Shown: in pieces, positions 42,540 to 51,995 of the stretch
Layout of the letters: every line of letters starts with the position of its first letter
How positions within the stretch are numbered: the first letter of the stretch is position 1
NCBI RefSeq assembly: GCF_049446155.1
Contig: NZ_JBMSEE010000006.1
Coordinates: forward strand, 124,001-188,000
Source: Rivibacter sp049446155
Lineage (GTDB): Bacteria > Pseudomonadota > Gammaproteobacteria > Burkholderiales > Burkholderiaceae_C
Length of the DNA: 64,000 nucleotides
Direction of reading: 5' to 3'
Notes under the pieces: generated by a model
What the model saw: the letters and a program-made list of their open reading frames with translations, nothing else
Database searches by the model: none
Told to the model about the DNA's origin: nothing
Made by a program: the position numbers and the translations under genes

Positions 42540-43319
42540 ATGACCAGCCCGTCGCGCGTCCTTGCGATCCTCGACCTCTTCACCCGCGAGCGGCCCGTGT
42601 GGCAGCCCGACGAGATCAATGACGCGCTCGGCTACGCGCGCCCCACCGGCTACCGCTACGTCAAGGAGCTGGTCGACGCGGGCCTGTTGCAGAAGGTCTC
42701 GGCCGGCCGCTACGCCTTGGGCGCGCGGATCATCGAGCTCGACTACCAGCTTCGCCAGGGCGACCCGCTGCTGCTGGCCGCCGTGCCGGTGATGGAAAGG
42801 CTCGCCGCCGACACCGGCTACGACGTCGTGCTCAGCGTCATGTTCGCGGGACCGGCCGCGGTGCCCAAGGTGATCGACGTGCACCGCGTCACGGTCGAGA
42901 AGACGCTCGCGCTGGCCTACGGCCGCGGGCGCCCGCGCCCGCTGTTCCGGTCGGGCGCGCCCAAGGTGCTGCTCGCCGCCATGGCGCGTGCGCCGCTCGT
43001 CAAGTTGCACGCGGCCCGCGCCGACGAGATCGCCGCCAGCGGCATGGGCCGCGACTGGACCGAGTTCCGCGCCTACCTCACGCAGGTGCGAAAGCAGGGC
43101 TGGTACCGCTCCAGCGGCGAGCTGGAAAAGGGCATCGGCGCGATCGCGGTGCCGGTGCCGGGCGCCGACGAGGAAGTGGTCGCGGCGCTGGCCTTGGTGG
43201 GCCGCGCTGCGCGCATCGACCGCGAAGACACGGCACGGCTCGCCGGACGCCTGCAGGTGGCGGCCGAGACGATCCGGCGCAAGCTGGGCTCGGTGGGGCG
43301 CGGTAGCGCGGCTGCGTGA
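42540..43319 (+). CDS. IclR-family regulator of the second catabolic operon
   Basis: A 259-residue transcription factor. The N-terminal winged helix covers residues 3-60 (VLAILDLFTRERPVWQPDEINDALGYARPTGYRYVKELV) and the effector domain the rest. It starts 15 bp after the VOC gene and is convergent with the broken protease gene. It probably controls the divergent pair of units through the palindrome at 41896-41914. It lacks the long disordered N-terminal tail of the other IclR protein in the window. Confidence 0.88.
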   Translation: MTSPSRVLAILDLFTRERPVWQPDEINDALGYARPTGYRYVKELVDAGLLQKVSAGRYALGARIIELDYQLRQGDPLLLAAVPVMERLAADTGYDVVLSVMFAGPAAVPKVIDVHRVTVEKTLALAYGRGRPRPLFRSGAPKVLLAAMARAPLVKLHAARADEIAASGMGRDWTEFRAYLTQVRKQGWYRSSGELEKGIGAIAVPVPGADEEVVAALALVGRAARIDREDTARLAGRLQVAAETIRRKLGSVGRGSAAA

Positions 43320-43455
43320 GGAGCCCAAGCGGGACCGCCTGCCGCAAAGGCCACGCTGTTCTTTTGCGAAGAGGCTGGTGCGGGGTTCCGCTGCGAACAG
43401 GCGCGCCTTTGCCCGCCACGCCTGTCATGAACGCGAGCTGCACCAACAGCCCCAA

Positions 43456-44488
43456 TCAACGCCTCACCTGGCCGCTCAGCTCGACCACGCGCCCTGCACG
43501 CAGCACCTGCATGCGCAGCGACTGCCCGGCCGCGCGCACGTCCATCAGCCGCCTTCGGATGCGCTCGTAGGCCTCGGGTTCGCCCAGCGCGATGCCTTCC
43601 ACCGCGAGGATGATGTCGCCCCCCAGCGTGAGCTGCTCCTCGCCCACGTTGACCGGCACGCTGCCGCCGCGCACGCCCAGCATCTCGGCCGGCGAGCCGT
43701 GCGCGACGCGCTGCACGAGCAAGCCGGTGCCGGGCGCCGGCACGTTGAGCGCGCGCGCCAGTTCGCCGGCGAGCAGGTAGCCCTCGAGGCCGCTCCAGAC
43801 CGTGGGCTCGTCGAACAGCAATCGCTTGGCCATGTTCGAGGTGACCACGAAGCCCAGGCCGTCCGAGCCGCCGGACAGCGAGACGATGTGGCTCACGCGG
43901 CCCGCCCGAATTGCCCTGGTTGATCGCGGCGTCGGTCTGGAACAGCTCGGCCGTGACCAGGCCGCCGTAGGTCGCGTTGGGCTGGCGGCGCGCGCTCACG
44001 TGGCCCACGGTCAGCGTGTGCGTGATGCCCAGCGGCGCGCCGACGATGAAGACCGGATCGCCGACCTCGGCGCGGTCGGAGTCGCCCAGCTTCGCCGGCG
44101 TCACGCCCTTGGGCACCTGTTGCAGCTGCAGCAGCGCCACATCGGCCGGCTGGTCCGAGGCGATCACGCGCGCGGGCACGACCACGCCGCCGGGGAACTC
44201 GACCTCGACGTCGTCGGCGATCTGCACCACGTGGGCGGCGGTGACCACCTTGCCGTCGGTGCTGACCAGCACGCCCGAGCCGATGCCGCCGGCGCTGGTG
44301 CTGCGCTCGCCGCCGGGGCCGCGCACCGCCACGTGCTCGCGCGTGCGCACCACGACGACCGCCGGGCCGACGCGCTTGAACACCTGCGACAGCGTCGGCG
44401 CGGCCGGCGATGCAGATGGCGCCGCGGCCTGCGCGGCGGTGAGGCCGAGCGCGAGCAGCGCGGCGGCGAAGAAGCGTTGCAGTCTCAT
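43456..44488 (-). pseudogene. HtrA/DegQ-like serine protease gene broken at the active site
   Basis: Starts at ATG 44488 (AGGGGAAGTGAG in front) with a signal peptide. It reads a trypsin-like domain with His in VTAAHVV, Asp in DVALLQL and Ser in INQGNSGGP. The frame then leaves the family sequence. The remainder resumes in another frame at 43896 (VSHIVSLSGGSDGLGFV), continues through the end of the protease domain and one PDZ domain, and stops at 43456. About 11 residues expected between GNSGGP and VSHIVS are absent, so a deletion of roughly 32-35 bp with a frame change is likely. The product would lack part of the protease domain and the PDZ domain. Confidence 0.85.
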
Positions 44489-44489
44489 C

Positions 44490-45056
44490 TCACTTCCCCT
44501 GCTGCCGGCCGTTTGGAAAGCCTTCGAAGAGCTCGGCCACCGCGGCCTCGATCGCCGCGCCGGGCTCCTGCATCGCCTTGGCATCCACGCGCCCCTCGGC
44601 GACGCCGCGCCAGACCAGCGCATTGCGCCGTGCGTCGACGAGATCGACGACCAACGTGCCGTCGCGGTAGTTCTGCGTCTCGAGCTGGCTCGCGCCCGAC
44701 CACGCGCGCCAGCCGTGCGGGCCCGCCGCGCCCGAGGGCGACGAACGCAGCTCCTGCTTCTGGTCGACCTGCAGCGCCACGTTGACGCGCAGGTCGGGCT
44801 GCTGCGGCGGCGCCACCTGCACGTAGCCCTGCTTCTCGAGCTGGGCGCGTGTCGACTCGCGCAGGCGCTGCGTTGTCAGCGTGGCATAGCGCGCGCCGCG
44901 GCCGGGCGCGGGCTCGTAGAACGCGAAGCTCTTGTAGCTGCGCAGGTCGGCCGCCGGGTCGAGGTCGATGCGCGTGTGCGGGCCGCTGCTCGCGCAGCCG
45001 GCGGCGATCAGCGCGGCCACGAGGGCCGCGGTGCGAACGGGGATCAGGGTGGTCAT
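44490..45056 (-). CDS. DUF4136-type lipoprotein
   Basis: A 188-residue predicted lipoprotein: hydrophobic signal ending ALIAAGCASS, a plausible lipobox with Cys21. The mature part has the DUF4136 layout: DLRSYKSFAFYEP near the start, QLEKQGYVQVAPPQQPDLRVNVALQV in the middle, and GTLVVDLVDARRNALVWRGVAEGRV near the end. The function is unknown; an outer-membrane or periplasmic location is expected. AAGGAG precedes the ATG. Only one base separates it from the protease start, and it is 29 bp behind the Coq4-like gene. Confidence 0.88.
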   Translation of the reverse strand: MTTLIPVRTAALVAALIAAGCASSGPHTRIDLDPAADLRSYKSFAFYEPAPGRGARYATLTTQRLRESTRAQLEKQGYVQVAPPQQPDLRVNVALQVDQKQELRSSPSGAAGPHGWRAWSGASQLETQNYRDGTLVVDLVDARRNALVWRGVAEGRVDAKAMQEPGAAIEAAVAELFEGFPNGRQQGK

Positions 45057-45085
45057 CGTCGGTCTCCTTGCACGGGTGGGGGCGG

Positions 45086-46066
45086 TCATGCGGCCATGAG
45101 GTCGGCCGCTCGGGGCTGTTGGAAAGGCGGCAGCGGCGGCAGCAGCCCGCACTGCGCGCGCGCCTCGTCGAGGCTCAGGTTCATCAGCGGCCAGAAGTCC
45201 CAGCCGTGCGTCATGTCGATCGGGCATTTCGCGCCGCGGTGGATCGCCCACAGCACGCGGCGCGGATCGAACTGGCCGGTCACGCCGGGCGTCGCCGGCG
45301 TGATGCGGATGCCATGGTGGAACTGCAGCAGCACGAACTGCAGGAAGAAGAAGCCGTCCTCGCGCCGGTTGCCGGCCTGGAAGCTGCCTTGCTGGATCTC
45401 GCCGAGCGGCGTGGCCGCGTGTCCGGCGAGCACGTGGCCGAGGTCGTGGTAGACCAGGGTGGCTGGGATGCCGCCCGGCTCGCCGGGAAAGCCGAAGCCC
45501 TGCTCGGTCATCAGCGTCCAGTAGGCGCGGCCCAGCGTGCCTTCGGGCAGCAGGCCCAGGCGGCGAAAGCGCTGATGCTGGTCGCGGTTGACCGGCGCCT
45601 TCAGCGCCAGCGCGGCCACGTAGCGCAGCACGCCGCGCAGGCCTTCGCTGAACCAGGCCTCCTTGAGCATCGCGCGCATTCCGCGGCGCATCGCGAGAAA
45701 GCGCACGCGGCCGGTGCGGCCCTGCAGCAGCGCAGCCAGCACGTCGACCACGCCGTCGCGCGTGCCGATCGCGCGCGAGAGCTCGCGCACGAAGGCCACC
45801 GAGCCGGGCTTCAAGGGGCAGCTCAGCAGCGCGGCCACCGCGGCAAGCTGCACCAGCCGCTTGCGCGCGTGGGCGTTGCCGATGCGCACCTCGCGCGCGT
45901 CGATCGGTGCCGGGTCGCCGGGCGGCAGCGGGTGAGCGGTGATCAGCGCATAGGTGTCGAGGAAGGCGCGCTCGCGCGCGTCGAGCGGTGCTTCCGGCTC
46001 GAGCGCGGTGCGCAGCACGCGCAGCACGGTGTCGAGCTCTTGTGGAGGAAAGACGTCGATGTCCAT
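45086..46066 (-). CDS. Coq4-like ubiquinone biosynthesis-family protein
   Basis: A 326-residue protein whose C-terminal part carries HDLGH (207-211) and a Glu 12 residues later (E223). This is the HDxxH-(x11)-E motif of Coq4, which in eukaryotes organises the ubiquinone complex and takes part in ring decarboxylation. The N-terminal half is helical with a TerB-like pattern (ARERAFLDTYALI, VQLAAVAALL), but no certain domain. No membrane segment is clear. It lies inside the efflux operon, 23 bp behind the TolC-like gene, an unusual place for such a gene. Confidence 0.78.
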   Translation of the reverse strand: MDIDVFPPQELDTVLRVLRTALEPEAPLDARERAFLDTYALITAHPLPPGDPAPIDAREVRIGNAHARKRLVQLAAVAALLSCPLKPGSVAFVRELSRAIGTRDGVVDVLAALLQGRTGRVRFLAMRRGMRAMLKEAWFSEGLRGVLRYVAALALKAPVNRDQHQRFRRLGLLPEGTLGRAYWTLMTEQGFGFPGEPGGIPATLVYHDLGHVLAGHAATPLGEIQQGSFQAGNRREDGFFFLQFVLLQFHHGIRITPATPGVTGQFDPRRVLWAIHRGAKCPIDMTHGWDFWPLMNLSLDEARAQCGLLPPLPPFQQPRAADLMAA

Positions 46067-46089
46067 GGCGGTTCGGATGGGGTGGAGAC

Positions 46090-47445
46090 TCAGCGGGCGA
46101 GGTAGGCGTTGAGCGCCTGCAGGTCGCCCTCCTGCAGCTCGCCGGCGGCCAGCGCGAGCCGCACGCGGCCGAGCAGGTGGTCGTTGCGCGCTTGCGCGAG
46201 GTCGCGCTCGGCGGCAAAGACGCGCTGCTGCGCGTCGAGCACGTCGAGCTCGGTGCGGCTGCCGACGTCGCGTCCGAGCGTCGTGGCTTCGAGCGCGGTG
46301 CGCGCCGAGCGCAGCGACTGCTCCAGCGAGGCGATGCGCGAAACGCCGGTCTTGACCGCGAGGTAGGCGTCGTTGGCGGCGAGCCGCGCGTCGCGGCGCG
46401 CGGCGCCGAGCTCCTGCTCGGCCTGGCGCTGCTTGCTCATCGATTCGCGCTCGCGCGACTGGATCGCGCCGCCGGCATACAGCGGGATGTTGATCTGCAC
46501 GCCCACCGTGGCCTGGCGGTTGCTGTCGGGCGTGAGCGACGACGACGTGCCGCTCTGGTGGCGCGCGCTGTAGCCGGCGACGAGGTCGAGCGTCGGCCGC
46601 CCGCTGAGCTTGTGCTTCCCGATCTCGGCGCTCGCGATCGCGAGCTCGCGCTCCTTGGCCAGCACGCGCGCGTTGTTCTCCTCGCCGCGGCGCTGCCAGG
46701 CCGCGAGGCTGTCGGGCTGCGGCGGCGCGGGGCGAAAGTCCTCGCGCAAGGGCGCCAGGCCGGTCGCGGGCGCGCCGGTCAGCTCCTCGTACTGCGCCTG
46801 GCGCGTCGCCAGCGTGCTTTGCGCCGAGACCTCGCGCGTGAGCACGCTGTCCAGGCGCGCCTGGGCTTCCTGGAGGTCGGTGATGCGTCCGCGGCCGACG
46901 TCGAAGCGCGCCTGCGCGCGGTCGCGCTGCATCGTCACCGCGGCCAGCTCGCCTTGAACGCTGCGCAGCGTCTCCTGCGCCAGCAGCACGCCGAAGTAGG
47001 CCTCGCTGACGCGCTGCATCAGCTCCTGCTGCGCGTGGCGGTGGCTGATCTCGGACAGCTCGCTTTGCTGGTGCAGCTGCTCGCGGTTGGCGCTGCGCTG
47101 CGCGTCGTACAGCGGCTGCACCAGCGTCACGCCGGCCTGCGCAACGTTGTTGCCGCTGTCGCTGCGCACCAGGCCGGCGAGCGCCGGCGGCAGCTCGGGT
47201 TGGGAGGAGCGGTCCTCGACGCGCGTGACGCCGGCGCTCAGCGAGATGCGCGGCTTGAGCAGCGCATCGCCTTGCACCGCCTGCTCGCGGCCGGCGGCGG
47301 CCGCCTCGTGCGCGGCGCGGATCGTCGGATCGTGGTCCAGGGCTTTCAGGTACGAGCCCATCAGGTCGAGCGCGTGGCCGTGCGTGCTCATCAGGACGAG
47401 CGAGGCCACGGCGGCCGCCCGTGCGACCGGCTTGAATCGGAACAT
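46090..47445 (-). CDS. TolC-family outer-membrane efflux protein
   Basis: A 451-residue outer-membrane channel subunit with a signal peptide (about 1-25, ending HGHA). The repeated helical pairs typical of TolC are visible (DLMGSYLKALDHDPTIRAA at the start; VGVQINIPLYAGGAIQSRERE in the second half; LDVLDAQQRVFAAERDL near the end). It resembles the type I secretion/TolC branch rather than the lipoprotein NodT branch, since no lipobox is present. It forms the tripartite pump with the genes before it in the operon. Confidence 0.93.
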   Translation of the reverse strand: MFRFKPVARAAAVASLVLMSTHGHALDLMGSYLKALDHDPTIRAAHEAAAAGREQAVQGDALLKPRISLSAGVTRVEDRSSQPELPPALAGLVRSDSGNNVAQAGVTLVQPLYDAQRSANREQLHQQSELSEISHRHAQQELMQRVSEAYFGVLLAQETLRSVQGELAAVTMQRDRAQARFDVGRGRITDLQEAQARLDSVLTREVSAQSTLATRQAQYEELTGAPATGLAPLREDFRPAPPQPDSLAAWQRRGEENNARVLAKERELAIASAEIGKHKLSGRPTLDLVAGYSARHQSGTSSSLTPDSNRQATVGVQINIPLYAGGAIQSRERESMSKQRQAEQELGAARRDARLAANDAYLAVKTGVSRIASLEQSLRSARTALEATTLGRDVGSRTELDVLDAQQRVFAAERDLAQARNDHLLGRVRLALAAGELQEGDLQALNAYLAR

Positions 47446-47475
47446 GGAGTGCTCCCGTGCGTGGATGCGCGCGCC

Positions 47476-50400
47476 TCAGGCGGCGCGTGGCGGCTTGGCG
47501 CCGTAGCAGCTGGCGTACAGCGCCGGCAGGAAGAGAAGGGTCAGCAGCGTGGCGACGAGGAGCCCGCCCATGATCGACCAGGCCATCGGGCCCCAGAAGA
47601 CCGAGCGCGTGAGCGGCACCATCGCGAGGATCGCGGCCAGCGCGGTCAGCACGATCGGGCGCACGCGCCGCACGGTGGACTCGACGATCGCGTCCCACAG
47701 CGCCGCGCCGGCCTGCACCTCGTGGTCGATCTGCACCACCAGGATCACCGAGTTGCGGATGATCATGCCGGCCAGCGCGATCACGCCCAGCATCGCGACG
47801 AAGCCGAACGGGATGCGAAACGCCGCCAGCATCAGCGCCACGCCGATCAGCCCCAGCGGCGCGGTCAGGAGCACCAGCGCCATCTTCTTGATGTCTTGCA
47901 GCTGCAGCATCAAGAGCAGCAGCACGGCCACCAGCATCAGCGGCATCACCGCGAAGATCGAGGCCTGCGACTTGCCGCTCGACTCGAGCGCGCCGCCGAC
48001 CTCGATGCCGTAGCCGATCGGCAGCTTCGCGCCGATCGCGTCGATCTGCGGCTTGAGCGCCAGCGTGACGTCGGGGCCCTCGGCGCCGGACACGTCGGCG
48101 CGCACCGTCAGCGTCGGCACGCGGTTGCGGCGCCAGATCACGCTCTCTTCGGTGTCGATCGACAACCTCGCGACCTGCGACAGCGGCACGAACTGCCCGT
48201 CGCGCAGGTACAGCCGGGTGTCCTTGAGCGTGTTGAGGTCGCCGCGCTCGTGCGCGACCAGGCGCGCGACGACGTCGATGTTCTTGTCGGCCTCGCGGTA
48301 GTCGGTGACGCTGGTGCCGGAGAGCGCGGCCTGCAGCGCCTGCTGCACCTCGCGCGAGCTGATGCCGAGCTGGCGCGCCTTGTCCTGGTCGACCTCGACG
48401 CGCAGGCGCTTGAGTCGCTCGCCCCAGTCCTGGTTGACGGCGCGCACGTGCGGGTTGGCGCGCATCGCCGCGGCAACCTGGTCGGCGATGGTCTGCAGCT
48501 TGGCACCGTCCGGGCCGTAGACGCGGAACTGCACCGGATAGCCCACCGGCGGCCCGTTTTCGAGCCGGTTGACGCGCCCGCGCACGAGCGGAAAGCCGGT
48601 GTCCAGCGCGTTCTGGATCCTGGCCAGCACGCGCTCGCGCGCCTCGCCGCCCTTGGTCATCACCATCAGCTCGCCGAGGTTGAGGTTGGGCGTCTGCACG
48701 TCGAGCGGCAGGTAGAAGCGCGGGCTGCCGTTGCCGACGTAGCTGGTCACGGCGAGCACGTCCTCGTCGTTCTTCAGCAGCGCCTCGAGCGCATGCACCT
48801 CGCGCAGGCTGGCCTCGAAGCTCGCCGCCTGCGGCAGCCACAGGTCGACCATCAGCTCGGGCCGGTCGCTGGCCGGGAAGAACTGCTTGGGCACCGCGCC
48901 GAACAGCGCCATCGAGCCCGCGAACGCCGCCAGGGTTGCCCCGATCACCCAGCGCCTTCGCGCCAGGCACCAGCCCACCAGCGTGCGAAAGCGCGCGTAG
49001 AAGCCCTTGGCATAGACCGCGTCCTCGTCGACGTGGCCGCCCGCGTGCTCCTTGAGCAGCTTGAAGCCGATGTAGGGCGTGAACAGCACCGCGACGATCC
49101 ACGACAGGATCAGCGAGATGCCCACCACCTGGAACAGCGAGAACACATACTCGCCGGCGCCCGATTTCGCAAAGCCCACCGGCAGGAAACCGGCCGCGGT
49201 GATCAGCGTGCCCGTCAGCATCGGGAACGCGGTCGCGGTGTAGGCGTAGGTCGCGGCGCGGAACTTGTCCCAGCCCTGCTCGAGCTTGAGCGCCATCATC
49301 TCGACCGCGATGATCGCGTCGTCGACCAGGAGGCCCAGCGAGATGATCAGCGCGCCCAGCGAGATGCGCTGCAGCTCGATGCCGAGGAAGTACATCACCA
49401 GGAAGGTCATCGCCAGCACCAGCGGGATGCACAGCGCGACCACCAGGCCGCTGCGCACGCCCAGCGAGAAGAAGCTCACCACGAGGACGATCACCACCGC
49501 CTCGAGCAGGCTCTTCTTGAACTCGTGCACCGACTCCTTCACGACGCGCGGCTGGTCGCTCACCGCGTGGATCTCCACGCCCACCGGCAGGCCGGCCTGC
49601 AGGCGCGACACCGTGGCCGAGAGCTGCTCGCCCAGGCGGATCACGTCGCCGCCCTTGCGCATGCTGACCGCCAGGCCGATCGCGTTGTCGCCGTTGAAGC
49701 GCATGCGCTGCGTGGCCGGGTCGGCGATGCCGCGCTTCACCTCGGCGATGTCGCCGAGGCGGAACGTGCGGTCGCCGGCGCGGATGCCGATGTCGCGGAT
49801 GCTCTCCACCGAGTCGAACGCGCCGCTCACCGCCAGGCGCACCTGTTCGCTCGCGGTCTGCACCGTGCCGGCCGCGCCGACCGCGTTGGTCTGCGCCAGG
49901 GTGACGGCGATCAGCTGCGGATCGATGCCCAGCGAGGCGAGCTTGGCGTTCGAGGTCTCGACGTAGATCGTCTCGTCCTGCGCGCCGACGAAGTCGACCT
50001 TGTTGACGTCGGCCACGCGCAGGAACTCGCTGCGCGCGGCATCGGCGATCTCGCGCAGCTCGGCGTCGGAGAAGCCGTCGCCGGTGATCGCGTAGAGATT
50101 GCCGAAGGTGTCGCCGAACTCGTCGTTGAAGAAGGGGCCCTTCACGCCCTGCGGCAGCGTGTGCTGGATGTCGCCGAGCTTCTTGCGCACCTGGTACCAG
50201 ACCTGGGGCACGGCCTCGGGCGAAGTCGCCTCGCGCAGGTTGACCTTGACCTGCGCGACGCCGGGCTTGGAGAAGCTGCTGGTGTAGTCGACCTCGGCGA
50301 TCTCCTGCAGCTTCTTCTCGAGCTTGTCGGTCACCTGCTCGGCCATCTGCTGCGCGGAGGCGCCGGGCCAGGCGGCCTGCACCACCATGGTCTTGACGGT

Positions 50401-50529
50401 GAACTCGGGGTCTTCCTTCTGGCCGAGCTGGCCGTAGGCGAGCACGCCGCCCAGGCTCAGGAGCACCAGCAGGAAGGCGATCATCTGCGTGTGCTGCAGC
50501 GCCCACGCGGAGAGGTTGAGGCGGTTCAT
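47476..50529 (-). CDS. RND efflux pump permease
   Basis: A 1017-residue inner-membrane proton-driven pump with 12 membrane segments and two large periplasmic loops. Motifs: LGALIISLGLLVDDAIIAVE with the paired Asp of helix 4 that carry protons, and GVIALAGMIIRNSVILV in helix 10. The sequence start NRLNLSAWALQHTQMIAFLLVLL and GQKEDPEFTVKTMVV place it in the smaller HAE1-like branch found in Burkholderiales and Pseudomonas (MexK/TriC-like). The start overlaps the fusion-protein stop. The substrates are unknown. Confidence 0.95.
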   Translation of the reverse strand: MNRLNLSAWALQHTQMIAFLLVLLSLGGVLAYGQLGQKEDPEFTVKTMVVQAAWPGASAQQMAEQVTDKLEKKLQEIAEVDYTSSFSKPGVAQVKVNLREATSPEAVPQVWYQVRKKLGDIQHTLPQGVKGPFFNDEFGDTFGNLYAITGDGFSDAELREIADAARSEFLRVADVNKVDFVGAQDETIYVETSNAKLASLGIDPQLIAVTLAQTNAVGAAGTVQTASEQVRLAVSGAFDSVESIRDIGIRAGDRTFRLGDIAEVKRGIADPATQRMRFNGDNAIGLAVSMRKGGDVIRLGEQLSATVSRLQAGLPVGVEIHAVSDQPRVVKESVHEFKKSLLEAVVIVLVVSFFSLGVRSGLVVALCIPLVLAMTFLVMYFLGIELQRISLGALIISLGLLVDDAIIAVEMMALKLEQGWDKFRAATYAYTATAFPMLTGTLITAAGFLPVGFAKSGAGEYVFSLFQVVGISLILSWIVAVLFTPYIGFKLLKEHAGGHVDEDAVYAKGFYARFRTLVGWCLARRRWVIGATLAAFAGSMALFGAVPKQFFPASDRPELMVDLWLPQAASFEASLREVHALEALLKNDEDVLAVTSYVGNGSPRFYLPLDVQTPNLNLGELMVMTKGGEARERVLARIQNALDTGFPLVRGRVNRLENGPPVGYPVQFRVYGPDGAKLQTIADQVAAAMRANPHVRAVNQDWGERLKRLRVEVDQDKARQLGISSREVQQALQAALSGTSVTDYREADKNIDVVARLVAHERGDLNTLKDTRLYLRDGQFVPLSQVARLSIDTEESVIWRRNRVPTLTVRADVSGAEGPDVTLALKPQIDAIGAKLPIGYGIEVGGALESSGKSQASIFAVMPLMLVAVLLLLMLQLQDIKKMALVLLTAPLGLIGVALMLAAFRIPFGFVAMLGVIALAGMIIRNSVILVVQIDHEVQAGAALWDAIVESTVRRVRPIVLTALAAILAMVPLTRSVFWGPMAWSIMGGLLVATLLTLLFLPALYASCYGAKPPRAA

Positions 50530-51632
50530 CGCTGGGCTTCCTTGGCGGCGAGCGGCGCGTTGGCGATCGCGACGCGCTGGCCTTCGTGCAGCCGGTGCAC
50601 GCCGGCCGTGACCACGGTCTCGCCGCCGGAAAGACCCTTGGCGACCAGCACCTCGTCGTTGTGCGCGGCGCCGAGCTCGACGGCCTGCGTGCGCACCTGC
50701 GAGGTCTTGGCGTCGACCAGCCAGACCAGCGTGCGGCCGTCGCGGCTGTAGACCGCCGACAGCGGCACGCGAATCGCGCTCGCGCCGGCCACGTTGGGCG
50801 TGAAGACGGAGGCCGTCATGCCCAGCATCAGCGCGTCGCCGGCGTCCTTGACGGCGATGCGCGCGGCATAGGTGCGCGTGAGCCGGTCGGCCTCGGGTGC
50901 GAGTTCGCGCAGCGTGCCCGCGAAGCGCTTGCCGGGCGCGGCCCACAGCGAGACCTCGAGCGTCTTCGCGCGGCGCAGCTCGTCGACGCGCGACTCGGGC
51001 ACGCTGACCGCGACCTCGCGCTCGCCGTCGGCCGCCACCGTGACCACGTGCTGCCCGGCCGACACCACCTGGCCGGCCTCGGCGTTGATCGCCGTGACGA
51101 CGCCGTCGCGGTCGGCCACCAGCTCGGTGTAGCCGCGCTGGTTGAGGTTGATCTGCTGGCGCGCGCGGGCCGACTTGAGCTGCGACTCGGCCTCGGCCAG
51201 CGCCTGGCGCTGCTGGTCCAGCTCGGCCTGCGAGGCGAAGTTGCGCGCCAGCAGCTGCTCGGTGCGGCCGAGGTCCACGCGCAGCTGCGCGACGCGGCTG
51301 GTGGCGGCATCGACGTCGGCGGTGGCCGAGACGACGTGCAGCGACTCCTGCGCCGGGTCCAGCCGCATCAGCACCTGGCCGCGCTTGACGCGGCTGCCCA
51401 GCTCGACGTGGCGCGCGACCAGCTTGCCCGAGGCCTGGAAGCCGAGCTTGCTTTCGTGGCGCGCGGCGATCGTGCCGGCATACGTGGCGCCGACCGAGCC
51501 CGCGCTCGCGCCGACGACGATGCTGCGCACCGGGCGCAGCGGCTCGGGCGCGGGCTCGTCGCGCGAGCCGCAGGCGGGCAGCAGCGGCAGCAGGGCCAGC
51601 GCGAGGAGGGAAGGGCGAAGCGGCGTGATCAT
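50526..51632 (-). CDS. RND efflux membrane-fusion lipoprotein
   Basis: A 368-residue periplasmic adaptor. Signal with lipobox LLPAC (Cys21) for inner-membrane anchoring, lipoyl half-motif GFQASGKLVARHVELGSRVKRGQVL, a helical hairpin (about 95-160), second lipoyl half RDGVVTAINAEAGQVVSAGQHV, then beta-barrel. Its start overlaps the stop of the small lipoprotein gene and its stop overlaps the pump start, so three genes are chained by ATGA overlaps. Confidence 0.94.
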   Translation of the reverse strand: MITPLRPSLLALALLPLLPACGSRDEPAPEPLRPVRSIVVGASAGSVGATYAGTIAARHESKLGFQASGKLVARHVELGSRVKRGQVLMRLDPAQESLHVVSATADVDAATSRVAQLRVDLGRTEQLLARNFASQAELDQQRQALAEAESQLKSARARQQINLNQRGYTELVADRDGVVTAINAEAGQVVSAGQHVVTVAADGEREVAVSVPESRVDELRRAKTLEVSLWAAPGKRFAGTLRELAPEADRLTRTYAARIAVKDAGDALMLGMTASVFTPNVAGASAIRVPLSAVYSRDGRTLVWLVDAKTSQVRTQAVELGAAHNDEVLVAKGLSGGETVVTAGVHRLHEGQRVAIANAPLAAKEAQR

Positions 51633-51964
51633 GGGTTCCTCGACGTGGTCGTGGTCGTGTTGGAGCCGGCCGCCGTGCAGCCCAGCCGGGCCGACTCGGC
51701 GTGCAGGTCGCCGAGCTGCTTGTCGGCCTTGGCGAGGCTGGCCTTGGAGAACGCGTAGCGGCCGGCGCCGATCAGCGGGATCGGGATGTCCCAGGCCTTG
51801 TCTTCGTTCTCCTGCGCCTCGCGGCGGCCTTGCTCGGCCAGCGCGATGTCCTGGTCGAGCCGGGTGCAGTCGCGCGCGGCGGCGTTCGTGGAGGGCTTGC
51901 TGGCGCAAGCGGCGCACAGCGCCGCGGCGAGGGCGGCCAGAAGGATCGGATGGCGTGTCGGCAT
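51629..51964 (-). CDS. Small lipoprotein of the efflux operon
   Basis: A 111-residue protein with a signal and lipobox-like end (LLAALAAALCAACAS; Cys17 or Cys20). The mature part has a charged helix (LDQDIALAEQGRREAQENEDKAWDIPIP) and a second one (FSKASLAKADKQLGDLHAESARLG) with one later Cys. I recognise no family. The tail is Thr-rich (five Thr in a row). Its stop overlaps the fusion-protein start (ATGA). It may help assembly of the pump or be a structural lipoprotein. Confidence 0.75.
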   Translation of the reverse strand: MPTRHPILLAALAAALCAACASKPSTNAAARDCTRLDQDIALAEQGRREAQENEDKAWDIPIPLIGAGRYAFSKASLAKADKQLGDLHAESARLGCTAAGSNTTTTTSRNP

Positions 51965-51995
51965 GGCGAACCTGTCTCGAACGAGGGTGGAAGGC

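Noticed and set aside
45988..50751. Very long plus-strand open frame (over 1500 codons) opposite the efflux operon
   Set aside because: Composition is Arg/His/Ala/Asp-rich without domains, and it lies wholly antisense to clearly recognisable TolC, RND and fusion-protein genes. It is a high-GC shadow frame.
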